The notes under the pieces: generated by a model
What the model was told of the DNA's origin: nothing
Seen by the model: only the letters and a program-made list of their open reading frames with translations
Databases searched by the model: none
Shown: piece by piece, positions 60,279-64,000 of the stretch
Layout: each line of letters begins with the position of its first letter
Numbering within the stretch: the first letter of the stretch is position 1
NCBI RefSeq assembly: GCF_900107965.1
Contig: NZ_FNVU01000008.1
Location: 62,001 to 126,000 of the forward strand
Reading direction: 5' to 3'
DNA length: 64,000 nt
Source of the DNA: Actinacidiphila yanglinensis
GTDB lineage: Bacteria; Actinomycetota; Actinomycetes; Streptomycetales; Streptomycetaceae
Program-made: the position numbers and the translations under genes

Positions 60279-63200
60279 ATGGAACCCGGTGCCACGCCCA
60301 GCGCCTCACTGCCCCTCACCGCGGCGCAACGGGAGATCTGGCTCGCGCAGCAGTCCGCCCCCTCGAACCCGGTCTACAACATCGGCGGCTGCACCGAGAT
60401 CCTCGGGCCGGTGCGGCCGGAGGTGTTCGAGGCCGCGCTGCGGCGCGTGGTCGACGAGATCGACGCGCTGCGGCTGCGGTTCGTGGAGGAGAACGGCGAG
60501 CCGCGGCAGATCCTCGGCGGGCAGCCGGACTGGTCGCTGCCGTTCGTCGACGTCAGCGCCGCGCCCGACCCGCGGGCCACCGCGCTGGAGTGGATGCGGG
60601 CCGACCTGCGGGACCCGGTGCCGCTGGACCGGGCGCCGCTGTTCTCGTTCGCGCTGTTCCGCGAGGGACCCGACCGGTTCGTCTGGTACCACGCGAACCA
60701 CCACCTGCTGATGGACGCCTACAGCTTCGGGCTGATGGTGGGCCGTGTCGCCGAGGTGTACGCCGCCGGCCACGCCGGGACGCCCGCGCCGCCGTGCACG
60801 TTCGGCGGCCTGGCCGAACTGCTCGCGGACGAGCGGGAGTTCCGCGGCTCGGCGGCGTTCGGGCGGTGCCGCGACTTCTGGCGGGAGCGGATGCGCGACG
60901 CACCCGAGGCGGTGCGGCTCGGCGAGCCGCCCGCCGCGCTGCCGTCGGACTTCCTGCGGGAGACGCGGCAGGTCCCGCACGCGGAGCTGCGCGGGGAAGC
61001 GGCGCCGCACCTGCCGGCCGCGTCGGGCGCGCCGGCCCATCTGGTGGCCGCCGCGGCGGCCTACCTGCACCGGATGACCGGTGCGTCCGATGTCGTGATC
61101 GGGCTCGCGGTCGGCGGGCGGGACAGCCGGCGGCTGCGGCGGATACCGGGCATGCTGTCCCAGGCGGTCCCCCTGCGCATGACGATCACGCCCGGCACGA
61201 CGGTGGGCGAGCTGCGCGCCCAGGCCGCGGAACGGCTCCTCGAAGGGCTGCGCTACCAGCGGTACGGCAGCGGGGAGTTGGCCCGCGAGCTGGAGCGCGG
61301 CGCCGGCGGGCGGGAGCTGTTCGGGCTGGTGGTCAACGTCATGTCCTTCCCGCGCCGCCTGCACGACGGCGCGCGGGAGTGGCGCATCCACGGCCTGACC
61401 AACGGCCCGGTGGCCGACTTCAGCGTGGCCGCGGAGGATCTCGGTCCCGGCGAGGGCTACCTGCTGCACAGCGACGCCAATCCGGCGCTGTACGGCCGGG
61501 CGGAGCTGGCCGGCCACCACGAGCGGCTGTTCCGGACGGTGCGCCAGGTGGTCGGCGCCGATGCCGGACTGCCGGTCGCGCGACTGGAGTTGACCTCGCC
61601 GGCCGAGCGCGATCGGCTGCTCCGGCTGGCCGCCGGGCCGGCGGGCGACGACACCCAGGATGTCACCGTGCCGGACCTGCTGGCCCGGTGGGCAGGCAGC
61701 GACGGGCCGGCGGTGCGATGCGGCGGCACGACGCTCACGTACCGCGAACTGCACGCCCGCGCGAACCGGTTGGCCCGCTACCTGATCGGCCGCGGGGTCG
61801 GCCCGGAGCGGCTGGTGGCGGTGGCGCTGCCGCCGTCGGTGGACCTGGTCGTGGCGGCGCTGGCGGTGCTCAAGGCCGGGGGCGCCTACCTGCCCCTGGA
61901 CGTCGACCACCCGCGGCAGCGGCTGCGGTCGCTGCTGGAGGACGCCGCCCCGCACCTGGTACTGACCGGCCGCGCGCACCTCCCGCTGCTGGACGGCTCG
62001 GGCGCACCCGCCCTGGTGCTCGACGAGCCCGGGGTCGCCGCCGGGCTGGCGGAACTGCGCGATCACGAGGTCGCGGACGCCGAGCGGACCCGGCCGCTCC
62101 TGCCGGCCCACCCGGCCTACCTCATCTACACCTCGGGCTCGACCGGCACCCCGAAGGGCGTGCTGGCCACCCACGCCGGGGTCCCGGGCCTGGCCCGTCA
62201 CCAGCGCGAGACGCTGGGCGCCGGCCCGGGCAGCAGGGTGCTCCAGGCGGCGTCGGTGGGTTTCGACGCGATGTTCTGGGAGCTGTGCCAGGCCCTGACG
62301 TCGGGCGCGGCCCTGGTGCTGCCGGACGCCGGGCAGCCGCGCGTCGACGCCGTCATCGCCGCCCTGGCCGCCGAACCGCCGGTGACCCACGTGACGTTGA
62401 CGCCCGCGGTGCTGGCCAGCATCCCGGTCGAGGCGATCCGCCCGGGCACCACGGTCGTCGTGGTCGGGGAGGCGGTCCCCGGCACGCTGGTGGACACCTG
62501 GGCACCGGGACGCACCCTCGTCAACGCGTACGGGCCGACCGAGTTCACCGTGTGCGCGACGGCGGGCACCGCGCTGCACCCCGCCGGGGCGGCCTCGCCG
62601 GCCCCGCCGATCGGCCGGCCGATCCGCGGCGCGCGGGCGCACGTGCTCGGGCCCGACCTGCCCCCGGCGCCGGTCGGGATGCCCGGCGAGCTGTACCTGT
62701 CGGGTCGCGCGGTGGCCCGCGGCTACCTGCACCGGCCCGCGCTGACCGCGCAGCGGTTCGTGCCGGACCCGTTCGGGCCGCCCGGCGGGCGCATGTACCG
62801 CACCGGGGACCTGGCCCGCTGGAACGACGACGGCACGCTGCAGTTCCTGGGCCGCGCCGACGACCAGGTGAAGGTGCGCGGCTTCCGGGTGGAGCTCGGC
62901 GAGGTGGAGGCGGCCGTCGCCCAGCAGCCCGAGGTCGGCGCCGCGGTGGTGGTCCTGCGCGAGGACCGTCCCGGTGACCGGCGGCTCGCCGCCTACGTGG
63001 TCCCGGCGGACGAGCAGGGCGTCGATCCGGTGGCGCTGCGCCGCGCGCTGGCCGAGCGGCTGCCCCAGCACATGGTGCCGGCCGCCGTGGTGGTGCTCGA
63101 CGCGCTGCCGCTGACCGGCAACGGCAAGCTGGACCGGCGGGCGCTGCCCGTGCCGGACCTCGCCGGGGCGGGCGGGGGGCGGCCGCCGCGCTCGCTGACC

Positions 63201-64000
63201 GAGCAGACGCTCTGCGAGCTGGCCGCGGAGGTGCTCGGGGTCGACGCGGTCGGCGTCGACGACGATTTCTTCGACCTCGGCGGGCACTCGCTGCTGGCCA
63301 CCCGGCTGGTCGGCCGGGTCCGGGAGGTGCTGGGCGCCGAGTTGTCGGTGCGGCACGTCTTCGAGTCGCCGACCGTGGCCGGTCTGGCCGTGTGGCTGGC
63401 CGCCGGCGGACCGGCCGCGACCGGCCCAGGTGACCTGTTACCCGACCCGGACGAGCTGGCCGAGCTGGGCCCGGTGCTCGCCGAGCACCCCGATGTCGCC
63501 CGGGCCGCGGTCACGCTCACCGACGGCCGCCTGGTCGGCTACGCCGTCGCCGCGCCCGGCCGCCGGATCGATCCGGCGGCCCTGCGCGCGTACCTGGCCG
63601 GCGCCGCCTACCTCGGCGGGGTGCTGCGCGAACGGGCGGTGCCGGCCGCGGTGGTCGTTCTGGACGACCTGCCGTCGACCGGTGACGGCGCGGTCGACTG
63701 GAAGGCGCTGCCGGCCCCGAACGTCGAGCCGAGCCCGGCCGGCCGGGGGCCGCGCGAGCCGCGCGAGGAGTTGCTGTGCCACCTGTTCGCCGAGGCGCTG
63801 GCGCTCCCGGCCGTGGGCATCGACGACTCGTTCCTGGACCTGGGCGGCCACTCGCTGCTGGCGGCCCACCTCGTCGAGCGGGTCCGCGAGGTGCTCGGCG
63901 CGGAGCTGTCGGTCCGCGACGTGTACGAGGCGCCGACCGTGGCCGGGTTGGGCAAACGGGTGGGCGTGGGCAGCCAGCGGGACGCGTTGGGCGTGCTGCT
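60279..64000 (+). CDS. Non-ribosomal peptide synthetase, C-A-T-(A lid)-T..., 3' end outside window
   Basis: At least 1240 residues from ATG 60279 (GGAGCGAG upstream), open to the right edge. Condensation domain (~1-430): LTAAQREIWLAQQ and the active site His141-His142-Leu-Leu-Met-Asp146-Ala147, where the usual Gly is Ala. Adenylation domain (~450-960): LKAGGAYLPLD, TSGSTGTPKG, NAYGPTE, YRTGDLARW, GRADDQVKVRGFRVELGEVE and Lys950 in GNGKLDRRAL. Thiolation Ser1004 in DLGGHSLLATRL. Then a second adenylation C-terminal lid (~1050-1150) with no N-terminal core, whose A10 Lys is Ala1138 (TGDGAVDWKAL), and a second T domain, Ser1192 in DLGGHSLLAAHL. Pocket residues read D-A-W-T-V-V-A-V-C-K, near the Phe code. 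A TTA codon occurs at 63438-63440. Confidence 0.9.
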   Translation, partial: MEPGATPSASLPLTAAQREIWLAQQSAPSNPVYNIGGCTEILGPVRPEVFEAALRRVVDEIDALRLRFVEENGEPRQILGGQPDWSLPFVDVSAAPDPRATALEWMRADLRDPVPLDRAPLFSFALFREGPDRFVWYHANHHLLMDAYSFGLMVGRVAEVYAAGHAGTPAPPCTFGGLAELLADEREFRGSAAFGRCRDFWRERMRDAPEAVRLGEPPAALPSDFLRETRQVPHAELRGEAAPHLPAASGAPAHLVAAAAAYLHRMTGASDVVIGLAVGGRDSRRLRRIPGMLSQAVPLRMTITPGTTVGELRAQAAERLLEGLRYQRYGSGELARELERGAGGRELFGLVVNVMSFPRRLHDGAREWRIHGLTNGPVADFSVAAEDLGPGEGYLLHSDANPALYGRAELAGHHERLFRTVRQVVGADAGLPVARLELTSPAERDRLLRLAAGPAGDDTQDVTVPDLLARWAGSDGPAVRCGGTTLTYRELHARANRLARYLIGRGVGPERLVAVALPPSVDLVVAALAVLKAGGAYLPLDVDHPRQRLRSLLEDAAPHLVLTGRAHLPLLDGSGAPALVLDEPGVAAGLAELRDHEVADAERTRPLLPAHPAYLIYTSGSTGTPKGVLATHAGVPGLARHQRETLGAGPGSRVLQAASVGFDAMFWELCQALTSGAALVLPDAGQPRVDAVIAALAAEPPVTHVTLTPAVLASIPVEAIRPGTTVVVVGEAVPGTLVDTWAPGRTLVNAYGPTEFTVCATAGTALHPAGAASPAPPIGRPIRGARAHVLGPDLPPAPVGMPGELYLSGRAVARGYLHRPALTAQRFVPDPFGPPGGRMYRTGDLARWNDDGTLQFLGRADDQVKVRGFRVELGEVEAAVAQQPEVGAAVVVLREDRPGDRRLAAYVVPADEQGVDPVALRRALAERLPQHMVPAAVVVLDALPLTGNGKLDRRALPVPDLAGAGGGRPPRSLTEQTLCELAAEVLGVDAVGVDDDFFDLGGHSLLATRLVGRVREVLGAELSVRHVFESPTVAGLAVWLAAGGPAATGPGDLLPDPDELAELGPVLAEHPDVARAAVTLTDGRLVGYAVAAPGRRIDPAALRAYLAGAAYLGGVLRERAVPAAVVVLDDLPSTGDGAVDWKALPAPNVEPSPAGRGPREPREELLCHLFAEALALPAVGIDDSFLDLGGHSLLAAHLVERVREVLGAELSVRDVYEAPTVAGLGKRVGVGSQRDALGVL

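Noticed and set aside
60306-63356. Minus-strand 1016-codon frame opposite the NRPS
   Set aside because: Antisense shadow; the plus frame holds every NRPS core motif in order.
1-64000. Mobile elements, CRISPR, tRNA/rRNA, attachment sites
   Set aside because: No transposase motifs, regularly spaced repeats, cloverleaf-type sequences or integrase genes were seen by eye.

Overview
The window looks like chromosome from a Streptomyces-type actinomycete. The sequence is very GC-rich throughout, with strong third-position G/C bias. Secreted polysaccharide- and protein-degrading enzymes, many one-component regulators, an ECF sigma factor and a type II polyketide/NRPS locus lie close together. TTA leucine codons are almost absent; I found three in frame. 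I see no rRNA, tRNA, CRISPR array, insertion sequence or prophage. Gene order, motifs and dyads were read by eye; family names rest on motif recognition, not on database searches.

Left part (1-21 kb): the tail of a CBM2-bearing glycoside hydrolase, a multidomain secreted S53 (sedolisin-type) peptidase with Kelch repeats, an aldo/keto reductase divergent from a TetR regulator with nested dyads between them, and a large secreted GH3 beta-glucosidase with a PA14 insert. A beta-lactam-related set follows (serine hydrolase of beta-lactamase fold overlapped with a LysR regulator, divergent from a penicillin-binding transpeptidase). Then come a cupin, a second aldo/keto reductase with an HxlR regulator, an MFS exporter divergent from a DUF5937/ArsR-type regulator over a perfect palindrome, an NTF2-like protein and an FAD oxidoreductase.

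21-28 kb: one minus-strand cassette encodes a formylglycine-generating enzyme, a ROK repressor, an SsuABC/TauABC-like importer and a type I sulfatase carrying the CTPAR formylglycine motif. Four genes are joined by 4-base start/stop overlaps or nearly so. The set reads as a self-contained organosulfate scavenging system with its own sulfatase-activating enzyme.

28-42 kb: two large FtsX-type ABC permeases face an MacB-like ATPase with an AbrB-like C-terminal extension, followed by pyrE, an adenosine-deaminase remnant, an ECF sigma factor translationally coupled to a single-pass membrane protein, secreted and hypothetical proteins, and an SDR next to a TetR regulator.

43-54 kb: XdhC plus a two-subunit Tat-exported molybdenum hydroxylase (IorAB type), a PEP mutase/isocitrate lyase family enzyme, an aminoglycoside phosphotransferase-like kinase convergent with a nucleotidyltransferase, a secreted propeller-like protein and a Tat-exported CBM35 glycosidase.

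55.5-64 kb: the left edge of a biosynthetic gene cluster runs off the window: P450, ACP, ketosynthase, chain-length-factor-like partner, ketoreductase and an NRPS. The NRPS reads C-A-T followed by an unusual second adenylation lid subdomain and a second T domain. The set resembles highly reducing type II PKS systems that make polyene acyl chains for loading onto a peptide.
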